A DNA stretch of 64,000 nucleotides from Trissonchulus latispiculum (Eukaryota > Nematoda > Enoplea > Enoplida > Ironidae): the NCBI GenBank assembly GCA_030248195.1, contig JASAND010028644.1, forward strand, positions 1-64,000, given 5' to 3'. The translations under genes were made by a program, and so were the position numbers. Shown here one piece after another: positions 30,591 through 41,745 of the stretch. The notes beneath the pieces were generated by a model that ran no database searches, was not told the DNA's origin, and saw nothing but the letters and a program-made list of their open reading frames with translations. Each line of letters starts with the position of its first letter. The stretch's first letter is position 1.

Positions 30591-32388
30591 TAGGGATCGA
30601 CCGGAACTCCGAAAAACCGGAACCGGAACGAGCTTTAAAAAACCGGAACCGGAACCGGAACCAGCTCTTTAACACTACAAAAATCGAAATTTTTTTCTTA
30701 GCTTCTGGACAATTTTCGCTCATTTTTTCGCATTTTTGTAGCTAATAGAACATTGTAATATATAACATTTGAATTGTATTTTACATAATTAATTCAATGC
30801 ATGAAAACGAAATTTGCAATTTATATATATATATTAGGAGAATTTTTCTTGTTATACAGTTAAAGTTTACTATATATAGCTCTAAAACTGTAATTATATA
30901 CGGTATCGATATGAGTACTTTATTCAATCACATTCTCGACGCAAAAAATTACGTATATATTTACGTTATTACGCCGAATCTCGGTGAATGATTTGATTGA
31001 ATGCAAGTTGACTTCTCAGGGAAATCTATTGGCAAATTAAAAATTTTTTAGTTAAGCAGAATATTAAGAATGTTAAATTAAGTTAAAAAAATATATATAT
31101 AAAAATAGAAATTAATTCCACGAAATATCTGCAAGCATCAAAATTGTCAGAAGAGCTTTTTTAGTTTTTTATCTGATTTGACAAACTATTTTTGGTCATA
31201 ATCAACTAGAGCTCCAGGAAAAGTGACAGCATTTTCAAAACACTAAATCAAAAATTAAATTGTTGCAAAAATGCCATAGACATTTAGCTAAGATATCCAT
31301 TATATATTATTTAGCTTAAGATACTATTATAATTTTAGTTTACTTTTATTCTGTTTGTATGTATTCAAGAGAAAAAGTCAAATAATTTTTCAAAAATTGC
31401 TCTGCTTATCTAAATTATTGTGAAACTTGACTGAATCTAGCTATGAGCTTACACAGGTTAGCTTTAATAACTGGTCTTCAGTTTCTAAATTTTGCCCATG
31501 GGTGACCTTAGCTTATAATTACTTAATTACTTGATTCTAGCAGACTTTGTGAGAATGCAAATTTTTGTACCATTTTGAAGATTTTTGTCTCGTTGCAATA
31601 TTTAAATTTTCATCCATTAAACATATAAAGACTAAAGTCGTTTTCACACTTTTCAAAGAAAGTTGAATTAAACGAATTTCTCCCAGTTGAAATAAATTTT
31701 ACCTTTTTGATTAGCTACATCTGGGTTTTTAAATTTTAAGTGACATTTCTTCAACATATTTATACTTTAAAAACCCGTGCTATATACATATTTTGTTCCA
31801 GCCATAATGTTGAAATAATTATATATGTTGCACTCGGCGCGAAAATTGATCACTAAACAAACAGCAAAAATCTTATTCTATGCGATTTACACAATTGGGA
31901 CAATTAGTTTTAAGCTAAAACTGACAAGTAATTATATAATAAAACAGTGCACTATAATTCTAAAATGCAAAGGTCTATGACAAGGTTTCATTTAATTTAT
32001 TATTAAGCATCTTCTACCAACAATTACATAATTTGAAAAGGGAATCGGCGGGCTTGTGCTACCTTTTTCTGAATTATATAAGTATAATTTTTCTTGCATA
32101 GTAATTCATAACAATGAATTATATTAGACATATATATTACTACTAATTCTAAACATTCCAAGTATATAATGCAATAGCGCCGCAGGCGAACATTTTTGAG
32201 AAAATAATATTCAGTTAGAAGAGAATTGCAATTTTCCAAAAAATTTAAAGAAATTTGACAAAATTTTCGAAAATTTTAAAAAAATTTGCTTTTAATAATA
32301 GGCTAAAATTGGTTCCGGTTCCGGTACGTTTTCAAAAACCGGAACCGGAACCAAAAAGTACCGGAACCGGAATTCCGGTCGATCCCTA
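30591..32388. mobile_element. Non-autonomous hAT element, 8-bp duplication ATAGCAAT
   Basis: Ends TAGGGATCGACCGGAA and TTCCGGTCGATCCCTA, flanked by ATAGCAAT (30,583-30,590 and 32,389-32,396). TAGGGAT-type ends with an 8-bp duplication mark hAT. Subterminal GGAACCGGAACC repeats, possible transposase-binding sites, stand at both ends. The 1.8-kb interior is very AT-rich, with no transposase ORF. Confidence 0.95.
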
Positions 32389-32813
32389 ATAGCAATCTAT
32401 TGGTTACCCATTAGACAGCGCTTATTTTTTTCAACGTGTATTTCTGTATTTGTGTATTTCTATATATAATTGTAAAATGTATAAATTTCTCGTATACATA
32501 TATATGCTTTACGGGACACTGGCATGGATGATCAGTGGATGATGCCTATCCTCTGTCTTGTCAGGTATATATATACGTAAACAGTGCTTTTGAGTAGAAT
32601 ATTTTATTTTATTTGGAATTTATATAAGAGGTCGGGGAAAAATCCATATAGTCACTTTTTGGGCTCTGAAGAACTCAGTGGAGCAATCCAGCTATAAATT
32701 ATTTTCTTATCAATCAATGTCTAGACTGTCCTTCTGGTATATAATTGCCTCTCTGGGTCCTGTCGTTAATTAGTAATTAACGGTTAATTAGTCGGAATAA
32801 AAATGTGATTTAA

Positions 32814-33825
32814 GGTGCTGGTTTCCTTTCGGGTATTTTTGACTCCTACGGCTTTAATCCTTTACGCAAAGGGCTAAAACTTACGAAATAACCTATTTCC
32901 GTGCTCTTTAACATTTTAGGACCAGTCCCGTATTCTTTGGCCAAAAGATAAGAAAGTTTTGGTTTTTGGCCTTAAGCTCCCAGTAGGTAGACAAGACACG
33001 GGATTGGTTGGTATGGCTGGAAAGAGGACTCAAAAATGAACATTTTTGCTCTTACAACCTTTGAGCTATCTCCAGTGGTTAAGTCAGTATATATAAGCAA
33101 AAAACTGTTTTTAGGGTCAAAAAATGGCCATTTTCGAGGAAATCAGTTTTTTCAAAATTACTGCCACATGTTAAGGACAAAATTGGCTTAGTTATACTCA
33201 ATCGATACGTCGTCCAAATGCACATTTTATGAATGCCTATTAGCCGGACTTTATTGCTTTAAGCTAGAGATTTGGCCGAAAAACCATTTTGGCAAAACTG
33301 CGATTATTTTGTTTCGAACATCGATTTCTCAAAAACTACTCGACGGATTCCGGAGATTTTCGGCAGAATCGAAGTTCGCACTTCTGCGGAGGGACGTTTT
33401 TCTTGGTTTGGGCTAAAACTTATTGAGTTGCAAGAAAACTCAATGCGAAGTTGCGGAATTTCGTTGTACTGTGCATTTGGCCGATTTTCTCGACCGTTAA
33501 GACCTGCTGAGCCAAATCCAAAAAAACGTCCCTCGGCCCATATGTCCTTCATATCGTGGCACAAAAAGAACTTTTGGCCGATTCTTCAGTTTTGAGAAAT
33601 CGATGTTCAAAAACTTTTGGTCTATATTCATCCTGTTAGATGTCAGCATGTCAGAAAATTTCTGCTATTTTTTTGCTAATTTTGCCAGTTCTGTAAACTC
33701 ATGTGAATGTACAGACAATAAGCTTTAAGACGATGTATAAAGCTCTTTGCAACTCCCAAAATTGCGAAAGTTATAGCGTTTCAAAAAAACACCATAAAAG
33801 CACTGCACAAAAGGATACCACCACC
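32814..33825. mobile_element. TTAA-target element, family 1 copy 1
   Basis: TTAA|GGTGCTGGTTTCCTTT at the left and GATACCACCACC|TTAA at the right. The interior matches three other copies (41,746, 61,067, 63,324), including AAACCATTTTGGCAAAACTG and TCGATTTCTCAAAA. TTAA duplication suggests piggyBac or Kolobok mobilisation. It carries no transposase. The open frame at 33,272-33,595 is not conserved among copies. Confidence 0.82.
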
Positions 33826-33892
33826 TTAAGAAATCTAAAGGGGGTAGACCCATTTTTTCGATCAAGATTTCCAAACATTACGCAGTTTTAAG

Positions 33893-34225
33893 TAGAGATG
33901 CAATGCACCGGTGCCGCCACTACCGGGGCCGGGACCTCATCGTGGCCCCGGCCGGGGCGGGGGCCTGGAAATTGGGGGTCCAAAATCGAAAATTTTTAAA
34001 AATTTTCTTGAAAATTTAAGTTTTGCAATATTTTCTGATATACAAACGTTACTGTCGTCGTTGTTTTCATTCAAATCGGTGGGAAAACAAACGATTTGCA
34101 GCACATTTTGACTTTCGAAATTTGCAAATTTTGGTCAAAAAATGTCAAAAATTTTGCCGATTTTTGGCCCGGTCGGGACCGCGGGCAGATCACCGGGGCC
34201 GGGGCCAGGCCCCGGTGCATCTCTA
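33893..34225. mobile_element. hAT MITE, duplication GTTTTAAG
   Basis: 333 bp, ends TAGAGATGCAATGCACCGG and CCCGGTGCATCTCTA. GTTTTAAG lies on both sides (33,885-33,892 and 34,226-34,233). TAGAGATGCACCG is a textbook hAT terminus. GGGGCCGG-type words sit inside both ends. Confidence 0.94.
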
Positions 34226-34406
34226 GTTTTAAGCCAAATTAGTTGTACAAAACTTAATATACAAGTTGTATCTACATGTATTTTGCTTTTCAACAATGTT
34301 TTCCTAAATTTTGCTAAATTTAAAAATTTCGCATTTTTCAGTCAGAATTTGCAACGTTTTCAGGGTCGGGGTGGGACGGGACAGGCAAATTTGGGTGGGT
34401 TTGGGT

Positions 34407-34875
34407 CATAGTTTCCCTGGAAATTTTGGTTGGGGGGGGGTAAACTTCGGAAATTGGGTGGTCGACCCCCGAAATGTGATGGGGAGTATCCCCCCCGAAC
34501 CCCCCCCCCCAAAATTCGGACCTCAGAAAATTCAAAAAATGGCCAAAAAATGCAAAATTTTCTGTAATTTAGCCCTTTTTTCATCAAAATAAGGCTTGTT
34601 CTTAACGTTTTAGGCGTTTTTGCACCGTTTTAAAGCGATTTTAGGCCAAAATTTTAGAAAAATTTTTCAAAAAATGACCATTTTTCGACCAAATTTAGCT
34701 AACTTTTTGGGTCCAAAAATCGTTGGGGGGGGGTTCGGGGGGGGGGGGGGGGGTTGGGGTAGCCAAAAGTGGGGGAAGGGATAGTCCAAAAATCTGGGAG
34801 GGGGTAAATTTGGTCGAAAATTTTGGGGGGGGGATACCCCCCCCCCCCCAACCCCCCCCCCCTAAGGAAACTATG
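34407..34875. mobile_element. hAT-like MITE with G/C runs, duplication GTTTGGGT
   Basis: 469 bp, ends CATAGTTTCC and GGAAACTATG. GTTTGGGT lies on both sides (34,399-34,406 and 34,876-34,883). Long G runs near the right end face C runs, making a very stable foldback likely. No ORF. Confidence 0.9.
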
Positions 34876-34883
34876 GTTTGGGT

Positions 34884-35537
34884 CTGACATTTGGCACTTG
34901 GCAGTTTAGGTCTTGGGGTGAGCAGGATCAGTATTAAAATTTCGAAGGTGTGGGTGGACGGAACGTTTCCATTTGGGGGAAGAAATCTGTTTCACTTCTC
35001 CACTTCCACAGCACTTTGTGGAAGGTCAGCAAGCCAAACTTACGCAACTAAATATTGTTAAATATATTCAATTTTAAATAATAAATGTATTTTGCGAAGA
35101 ATACTTAGACTAATAACAGTTTTTAAAACTCGTAAAATCGTGGTAAATTCGTGATAATTTCGTGGTAAAAACAGTAATTTCGTGGTAAATTTATGGTAAA
35201 ATGAGGCTGTCCTCCTCTATCACATTTAGCATATTTTTACCACGTTTTTCAATAAGCATTCCCGCATTAAAAACGTGGTAAAATATTCTAAACAAGTAGT
35301 AAAAACGTAAAATAATCATAGTAAGTACGTATAATCGTTAAACTGTTTTAAAAACGGGATGTTAGATTGTAAATTCGTGGTAAATTTCGTAAATTTATGG
35401 AAAAATCGTGGAACCATTGCGGTAAATATATCTTACCTTTGGTAAAATTATGGTAAAAACGCCATAAACACTTCAAAACAAGGTACTATAGATTTACTAT
35501 AATTTTACCATTTATTTTACCACAGTTCTTCGACGAA
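34884..35537. repeat. TTTACCACG/CGTGGTAAA-rich right part of the 30,211 element
   Basis: Many dispersed copies of GTGGTAAA, TCGTGGTAAATT and reverse complements over about 400 bp, matching the left part near 30,240-30,470. Non-coding. Confidence 0.55.
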
Positions 35538-35556
35538 AAGTTCTCCCTGTGGTCCA

Positions 35557-36730
35557 GGAGGCGGGTGGGTTTTCCCCCCATGGCTATATATAATTGGCGA
35601 CATGTCGCGAAATGATCCTACTTTAAATGAATGTACTGTACCAGGAGCCCTGTGTGAGCCCCCCCCCCCCCAAGAGAAGGCCACACCTTCTCCACCCATG
35701 TCCGACCACCCCAATCCCCCCAAGGAGAGCTGAGATCACTCCACCCTCCCTCCCCAAAAATAGGGTCCAATCCAAACAAGAGAAAAATGCAAAATTTTTG
35801 CAAAACGTTTTGCAATTTTCAGAAAATTTTCAAAAAATATTGAAAAATATAGGCTAGAAATAGGTTTAAAAACACAATATAAAATGTTTTTGATTAGATA
35901 AATACCGAAAATAATATATATAATGTCGAAAAAGACCAATTTTAGCTGAAGATATTTGGGTACAGTTTTTGCTAAAAGTTTCTTGAGACCCGCAAGCCAA
36001 ATTTTGGACCCCCAAACAACCATAGGTGTAATGGAGATTCGGGGGCCCCCCCAACCCTCCCCCAAAACAATTTTCATTTTTTAATGCCAAAAAATAGCAT
36101 TTCAGCCGTTTCTAGTGATAAAAACATCTAACCATGAACATAGGTGTACCTTGAGAAAAAGTTGGGGGAGGGGTAGCCGAAATTAGGGTGGGTGGGATCA
36201 GCCATAGGTGTAATTGGGGGGGGGGTTACCCCCCCAGCCATTTTTCCAAACCCCCCAGAAATTTTTGGGGGCCCCCGGCCCTCCCCCCCCCCCCTAACTG
36301 GGGGGGGGGGGTAGTCGCGCCGACGGCGCGAAAAATGGCCAAAATTTGGGCATTTTTAGGGTAAATTTTGCAAAATTTTTCAAAAAAGTCCATATTTTTG
36401 GGTTAACGTGTTTATTATCGCGAGAAATACACGTTTATAACGGTTTTTAACTTCTAAACTCAATACTGACCTCATTCTGGACTCAGAAACATGTTGGCAA
36501 TCAAGTTTTCGAGTTTAAAAACACTGTCTAATGTCAAAATTACTCAATGCTTTCGTGTTTTTCGGCATTAGCAATGGCTGAAAATGCGATTTTTGGCATA
36601 AAAATTGAAAACTTTTTTGGGGGAGGTTTGGGGGGGGGTCGTGGGGGGGTCTAAAAAGGGGGCCCCCCAAAATTTCGGGGGAGGGCGAGGGGCCCCCCCC
36701 CCACCCCAAATCCCCGTTACACAAATGGGA
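35557..36730. mobile_element. Cluster of broken CATAGGTGTA MITEs
   Basis: Pieces of the two MITE types at 28,570 and 29,110. 35,637-36,020 resembles the second type (GTACCAGGAGCCCTGTGTG...CCCCAAACAACC). 36,022-36,135 is the left end of the first type. 36,203-36,715 is the first type in full, in reverse orientation, starting CATAGGTGTAATTGGG and ending CCCCGTTACAC. CGCGCCGACGGCGCG hairpin present. Very long C and G runs make frames here meaningless. Confidence 0.7.
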
Positions 36731-36836
36731 TCAGACGGTTTCTGTTTGGGTGTGGTCCGGAAAAATCGAATTTTGGAGAGGGGGGGGGGTAAAAATTTTG
36801 GGACGGGGAAAATTTTTGAAAAAATTCCAAATTCTC

Positions 36837-37174
36837 CCCAGGAGACGAACATTCAACCATTTCAACCGCCACGACCCAGCACTCCACTGCTGGATGAACA
36901 TAGTAATCTGACACCAGTCCCCGCTCAGACCTCTTTGCGGGCGGCGGACACGGTCGTACCAGCGGTTTCTCCCACCGGTCCACAGCCATCTACTGTGACG
37001 GTGCCTGTCATCGAACCGAAGACGACGTCCGTCGAACTGCAGACGACGCCCCTTCCATTGACAGTTTGTAACCCCGTGGTTACCTCGTCGTCTGATATCC
37101 CATCGGCTCCTATCAGCTCCGTAGAGCATCAGCCTACGCCATCGTCACGTCCTCCCACCCCCAGTGGCCTTTAG
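36837..37174 (+). CDS. Pro/Thr/Ser-rich ORF, first frame of a retroelement-like gene
   Basis: The composition changes sharply here to GC-rich. The frame reads QPFQPPRPSTPLLDEHSN and on through a Pro/Thr/Val-rich linker to TPSSRPPTPSGL and TAG. It overlaps the following ORF by about 11 bases, shifted by one position. It follows a CTCCCCAG that could be a splice acceptor, or simply the junction with the MITE cluster to the left. No domain recognised. It is probably the disordered N-terminal part of the same product as the next ORF. Confidence 0.5.
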
Positions 37175-38306
37175 CATCAGCGAGGACGATTTGTTTCGGG
37201 AAGCCTTGGCCATTGGTGAAGAGTTACCCTTGGGAGCTGAGGCGACAGCTCAGGATCCGGCTCCCCTACTGCCGGACGAACGAACCACGGAGGGCGCGTG
37301 TCGCAGATGCAATATGCACATGCGTCCTTGTCTTTGTCGTCTCTGTCACCACTGCGGTCTCACCATGGAAGATCATTCTCGTTATCCTAACCCCATCTGT
37401 TCGGGATTCAAACCTCGCCCAGGCAAAGCTGACTGTTTGCACTGCGTGGAGGTAGCCTCAGCACGCAGCCGTCTATGCCGCTGCACTGTCTGCCTCCACT
37501 GTTTTGAGTACGGATGTTGGGAAGGAGACACGTGCTCCCGTCCCCGACCGTCTTACGTCGATGCCAACTATTCCGGTCAGGTGGTACTTAATTTCATCTC
37601 TGCTGTAGTGGAATAGCATCTCCGGGTTCAGCTTGATTTCCTCGGGTTTGGTTGGACTGATCTGCGGGCCACTGAACTTATTCGGACCCGCGGCTTTCTT
37701 TGCCTTCTCCGTCAGGTGACGGAACGCATTGCCGCTCACGGTGGTTTGGGGGTACCTGACCTGGTTCTTCCAGCCACTGACAATTTTCTGTCCCGCCAGG
37801 TGGAGATCCCTGCTGCTACTGCCTTGGCAGCTTTGGGGTCTCATGTAACCTCCCGAGAGGACCAGCTATTTGTGGTGGACGCTATCCTAGCGTATTGGGC
37901 TATCTATCATATCGAGTACCCGCGGCGGCTTTATTTCAACCGCCGCATTGGCTATATGCTGCTGGGTACTGAACCAGGTGAACAGCGCCCTCCTCCAGAT
38001 GTTCCTCTACATCGGCTTCGTGATGAACTCTCCAGCATGGAAAACTTTACTGACCAGAACATGGTCCTTTTCATCACCGCCATCTATGCGCTGCTTTCAT
38101 CTCCTCTCTGTCAAACGACCATTGCCCGAGCCACCCGGCTTTTCCTTCGGTTCCGGCGGTGGCGCCGGCTTCAATTTACTCGGATCGGCCACGTGACCCT
38201 CCAGAGCCCTCGGTACATCCTTATTTTGGGCTTGGATGAACAGGGTACCTTTCATCGCTTGGCGAACATTTCGGATCCATCAGACATTCTTTCTGATCCC
38301 AGCTAA
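37164..38306 (+). CDS. Cys/His-rich ORF with an in-frame TAG, next to an LTR
   Basis: One reading frame runs from 37,164 to the TAA at 38,306, broken only by TAG at 37,614-37,616. The first half (about 150 residues) has an acidic start (ISEDDLFREALAIGEELPLG) and a dense Cys/His region, with CRRCNMHMRPCLCRLCHHCG, then CLHCVEVASARSRLCRC and CLHCFEYGCWEGDTC. The CxxC pairs could hold two or three zinc ions. The second half (about 230 residues after the TAG) is helical with a basic patch (FLRFRRWRRLQF). I recognise no family. Its place before a polypurine tract and LTR suggests it belongs to an LTR retroelement, which otherwise lacks a visible polymerase here. TAG readthrough or simple decay are both possible. 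Confidence 0.6.
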
Positions 38307-38381
38307 ACTGTTCCCACCTCCTTGACTGCCCTATTCCCCCTCCACATCGCGGGCCTTTACTAATACTTTGTTTCTTTTTAG

Positions 38382-38420
38382 CGCGAGGACGCACTTTTTT
38401 GTACCAGGGGGGAAATGTGA
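38382..38420 (+). pseudogene. Terminal codons of a retroelement polyprotein
   Basis: After TTTCTTTTTAG (acceptor-like) the frame reads REDALFCTRGEM and stops at TGA, the TGA being part of the LTR start TGTGAC. Ending a polyprotein across the polypurine tract into the LTR is a common compact arrangement in Gypsy-type elements. Confidence 0.45.
38406..38415 (+). promoter_or_regulatory. Polypurine tract of LTR retroelement
   Basis: AGGGGGGAAA immediately before TGTGACA. This is the expected primer site for plus-strand DNA synthesis and supports reading the following repeat as a 3' LTR. Confidence 0.75.
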
Positions 38421-38974
38421 CAAATCGCTCCCCTTTCTTCTAGATCTTTCCCACTTTTTAAAACTGTTTAGTTTTAACTTTCATAAACTTAAGGGGCGTT
38501 TCTCGACTTCATGCCCCAATTCTCATATACATCACACATCCTACTTTAAAACTCTTTAACACACAAATTTTCTACAGCTTGGTCTATCTTTTCTTTTCTC
38601 GATCTTTGATTCAGTTGCAGGCACTATAGTAATGCCACACTGCACTAACATTGAAACTTTGCAAGTCTGACATACATAACTTTACACCTCAAACTTTGCG
38701 TCTCAGCCAGCAACTTAACAGTAACGTCACATCTCCTCCTACTATGTCCTACATTGTAGCTCGTGCTGAATCCGTGCTCCTCCCGGAGCCCTTGTTTACT
38801 GCTATAATCCGTGTCTCTCCTGAGACCCATATACTGTATGTATAACTCAGTCTCTCCTGAGACTCGTAAACTGTAACACTGTTTGTTAATTAACTTGAGC
38901 CTCTTCTGAGTGCCCGTAGACCTGTCTCGCCTGCTAGCCAGTAAATAGCTCTGCTGCCGACTCGCTCTGTCACA
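38416..38974 (+). mobile_element. LTR, 559 bp, TGTGACA...TGTCACA
   Basis: The inverted 7-mers TGTGACA and TGTCACA mark the ends, preceded by a polypurine tract. Internally there are short repeats of (T)CTCTCCTGAGAC (38,814-38,870). No second copy is in the window, so the 5' partner is lost or outside. Downstream at 38,997 is a TGG-starting primer-site-like sequence. Confidence 0.7.
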
Positions 38975-38996
38975 CATAATGTATTATTTTACCGTT

Positions 38997-39014
38997 TGGT
39001 GACCATAGCTGGGA
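38997..39014 (+). promoter_or_regulatory. Possible tRNA primer-binding site
   Basis: TGGTGACCATAGCTGGGA begins with the TGG complementary to a tRNA CCA end and resembles the TTGGTGACC leaders after 5' LTRs of Gypsy elements. It lies 22 bp beyond the LTR end given above, so either that end is misplaced or this is chance. Confidence 0.35.
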
Positions 39015-40185
39015 CCCCCAAATTTATAAACTTAAGTAAGAAAGCCTTTACTCATTTACCCATACACACATGATTCCACCAACTGCTGCAAACACTGCAT
39101 TTGTATCGTAATGTAAAACTTCAGTAAGCACTTCTGTTGACAATCTCTGATACTGGACATGAATTACAGACAAATCCATTACAGTGTTTATTTGTAGTTG
39201 TTCGAGTGGTCGAAAACGATAGAGTGAAAGGCTGAAATTAAGCACTGTAGAAAAATACAAAAAAATTATAGTAAGAGGAAAAGGTCGGGATGTAATACAA
39301 AATACACCGCCATCATGAGTTGTCCAGAATATGGTTGTTCCCTGGCTGTGTATCGAGCTTCGGGCCCAGGGCCGTACCCGGCCCGGTTTAGGCCCGGGTC
39401 GGTAATTTTTTAGTCTAAAGGCTCGAAGAGCTACCGGGTCCGGTCTTAGCGGCCGGGCCTACCAGGTTCACCGGGCCTGTCGAGTCCCCTGGGACTTGAA
39501 CTTGATGTCGGACACATTAACTGAACGGACTTCAGGCGATAGGATGGGATCAGTAGTAAGCTCCTATTTTGGAGTCCGAGCCTAGTAGAGGGCTCGACCC
39601 TTGAGCCAGTCCCAGTAGCGGGCCCGAGCTTCGGACCTGTTGCGAGCTCCAGGATTCGAATAGGCTCCGTGCCTGGGCGGGGCCTCTGTTTCCTGGCCGA
39701 GCTTAAGCCGAGACATGACCGGTCCCGTAAATTTTTTAGTCTTAGTCCAGACGTGTTCGATAAAGCTAAGCAGGTCAAAGATACCAACAGCGCAAGAATA
39801 GTGATACTAAGCATATTTTCTGTTAACAAAAAACCAAGCTCTGAGAGCCATTAGAGGGGTCTCATCCACAAATTGACATTCAGTGGATTTGCCCGCTATG
39901 ATTGTAATTGAAAGCTCGAAAAAAGACAATTTAGTTGGTTCAAAATATGTATGCTGCGGGTTTCAGTGCACAATTATAGCGGGCGAATTAGTTTGATAAT
40001 AAAGGGGCAATTTCTCAGAGAGGGTCAAACGATAGTGAGCAGAGCTGTTTTACTTATATAACAGAGAGTGCTTTCAGTCATACTTTTATCACATGTACTC
40101 TTGATTGTACCAAGAATACATATATAACACATAAGAGTATGACAAGCGTCATACGCTATGTATTATAAGATCGTTACATTTTCTG
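39015..40185. other. Non-coding, GC-rich patch at 39,350-39,740
   Basis: The patch repeats GGGCCCGG, GAGCTTCGGGCC and GAGCC words with partial inverted symmetry (TTTTTTAGTCT at 39,407 and again at 39,732), and looks like a decayed element. The rest is AT-rich without a gene. Confidence 0.4.
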
Positions 40186-40475
40186 CACGCTATCGGCTTA
40201 CTCCCTCCCCCATAAATCAAACACCCCCCCTTAACCCCGCTCCCATACATGTACGGGGTCCAAACGGGGATCGGGTCCATGTTAGTATACTTACATGTTA
40301 AGCTTACATGTTAGGCCCAATTTGTGTAGCGGGTCAGGATATACACATCTGCATGCAAAATATACAAGCACGAGCCCGATACCCCATTTTGACCACGTGC
40401 ATGTATTGTGCGGGGTGAAGGGGCTCTGATTTATGGGGGCGGGTCAGGCGACAGCGCGCATCGGATGTAACGAGC
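40186..40475. mobile_element. Inverted-repeat element (CCCCCATAAATCA ends)
   Basis: CGCTATCGGCTTACTCCCTC and CCCATAAATCA on the left face TGATTTATGGGGGCGGGTCA and GGCGACAGCGCG on the right. Between them are repeated TTACATGTTA words and GGGGTC runs. A diverged second copy, mainly its right part, is at 40,960-41,165. No ORF. Confidence 0.55.
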
Positions 40476-40960
40476 TTATAACATATAGCATTTATGCCGT
40501 AGGTTAGTTGTCATTTCCACATTTTGCAAAATTATGCCAGGCTTCGGTTGGCAGGAGTTGACTGGTCAATTGCACAAGAAATCTCTGAATGCTTGACAGC
40601 AATCACTATCTTTGGCAAATACTTCGTTTCATTTCTTTAATTTTTCTGCATTGCATTATTGAAAACAGCTCAACTTACTTCGAGGCTGATACTGTTATCT
40701 TGTCTTCATAGTCGTTATAACGCAAGAGACACTTCGGCTCACACCGAGAAGATTCTTTTTTGCGAGTAGCATGATCCACATTTAAGTAGGTTACACCGTA
40801 GCACAGTGGTGTTTATAAGACAGTACACAGCCTTCCGGGCCCCTTAGTTGGGTCGTTTCTCGAGATATTCGTTATTGGATAGGGATAACAGCTGCAATTT
40901 CTGCCTTGAGAAATTGCCGCATCATTCATGGAGTCGAAAGCACACTGTAACATGCGACGG
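40476..40960. other. No gene recognised
   Basis: AT-rich single-copy-looking sequence between the two related inverted-repeat elements. Confidence 0.4.
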
Positions 40961-41184
40961 ACCCATTAGTATACTTACATGTTAAACTTAAACGGGGCCC
41001 AATTTGTGCAGGAGGTCCAAGTTTATAAATATGATGGAAACATGAGTGTATAAAATTTATAAGCACGATTTCAAATCGCCAGTTCGGACTTCGTACACAG
41101 ATAAGGGCGGGGTGAGGGGGCTTGATTTATGTATGGAGTCAGCCAATAGCGTGCAGGGGATATAGCAGGCTTAGAATGCAAAGC

Positions 41185-41525
41185 CTCTCTAAAAATTAAA
41201 AATTTTCTAGATTTCAAATGTTTTACTATTTTTGGATAGAATAGAGCACGATGAACATATTTTATCCTTCCGCGAGCTTCTGAAAATGTATCCTGCGTTC
41301 GGCACAGCCGTTTAAAATCTGAGGATCAAAATAAAATACCGCCGTTATAGCTGACCAATAGGAGGGCGGCATTTTCTTTTGATCTCCAGATTTTGAACGG
41401 CTGTACCGAACGAAGGATACATTTTTCTGAAGTTGGTGCAGGGATAAAAATGTTCAGCATGTTTTATTCTATCCGAAAACATTGAAAATATTGAAATTTA
41501 AGAAATTTTTAAAAATTTAAAAATT
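41185..41525. mobile_element. Palindromic foldback MITE
   Basis: Almost the whole interval folds on itself about a centre near 41,355: GGATAGAATAGAGCA against TTTTATTCTATCC, GTATCCTGCGTTCGG against CCGAACGAAGGATAC, and AGCCGTTTAAAATCTG against CAGATTTTGAACGGCT. Arms are about 150 bp with mismatches. Confidence 0.8.
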
Positions 41526-41745
41526 TTGAGTTTTTTAAATTTTTTTGTAAGTAAGCTTCCGGCACTCTTCCCTCCAAGTTTTAACAAAATCGGTTGAGCC
41601 GTTGACTATTTCAGGGGTGGGGACAGATATTGTAGAAAAGATCCGATTAGTTGCCGTATGAAGTGCATATTGCAGGACTGACGGCAGAATGTTAAAAAGA
41701 AGGTATATCCTATCAGACGTCCTCATAGCTAGGCGGCTTTCTTAA

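Larger units (their letters stand above)
30211..35556. mobile_element. Inverted-repeat element hosting four later insertions
   Basis: Left end TTGGTCCACAGGGAGAACTT (30,211-30,230) faces AAGTTCTCCCTGTGGTCCA (35,538-35,556), a perfect 15-bp core match. Inside both ends the sequence is rich in TTTACCACG / CGTGGTAAA words (30,235-30,480 and 35,130-35,530). Elements at 30,591, 32,814, 33,893 and 34,407 all lie within it. Without them the host is roughly 1.7 kb. A target duplication is not clear. Confidence 0.6.

Noticed and set aside
33272..33595. 107-codon frame in a TTAA element
   Set aside because: Not kept open in the other three copies of the family.
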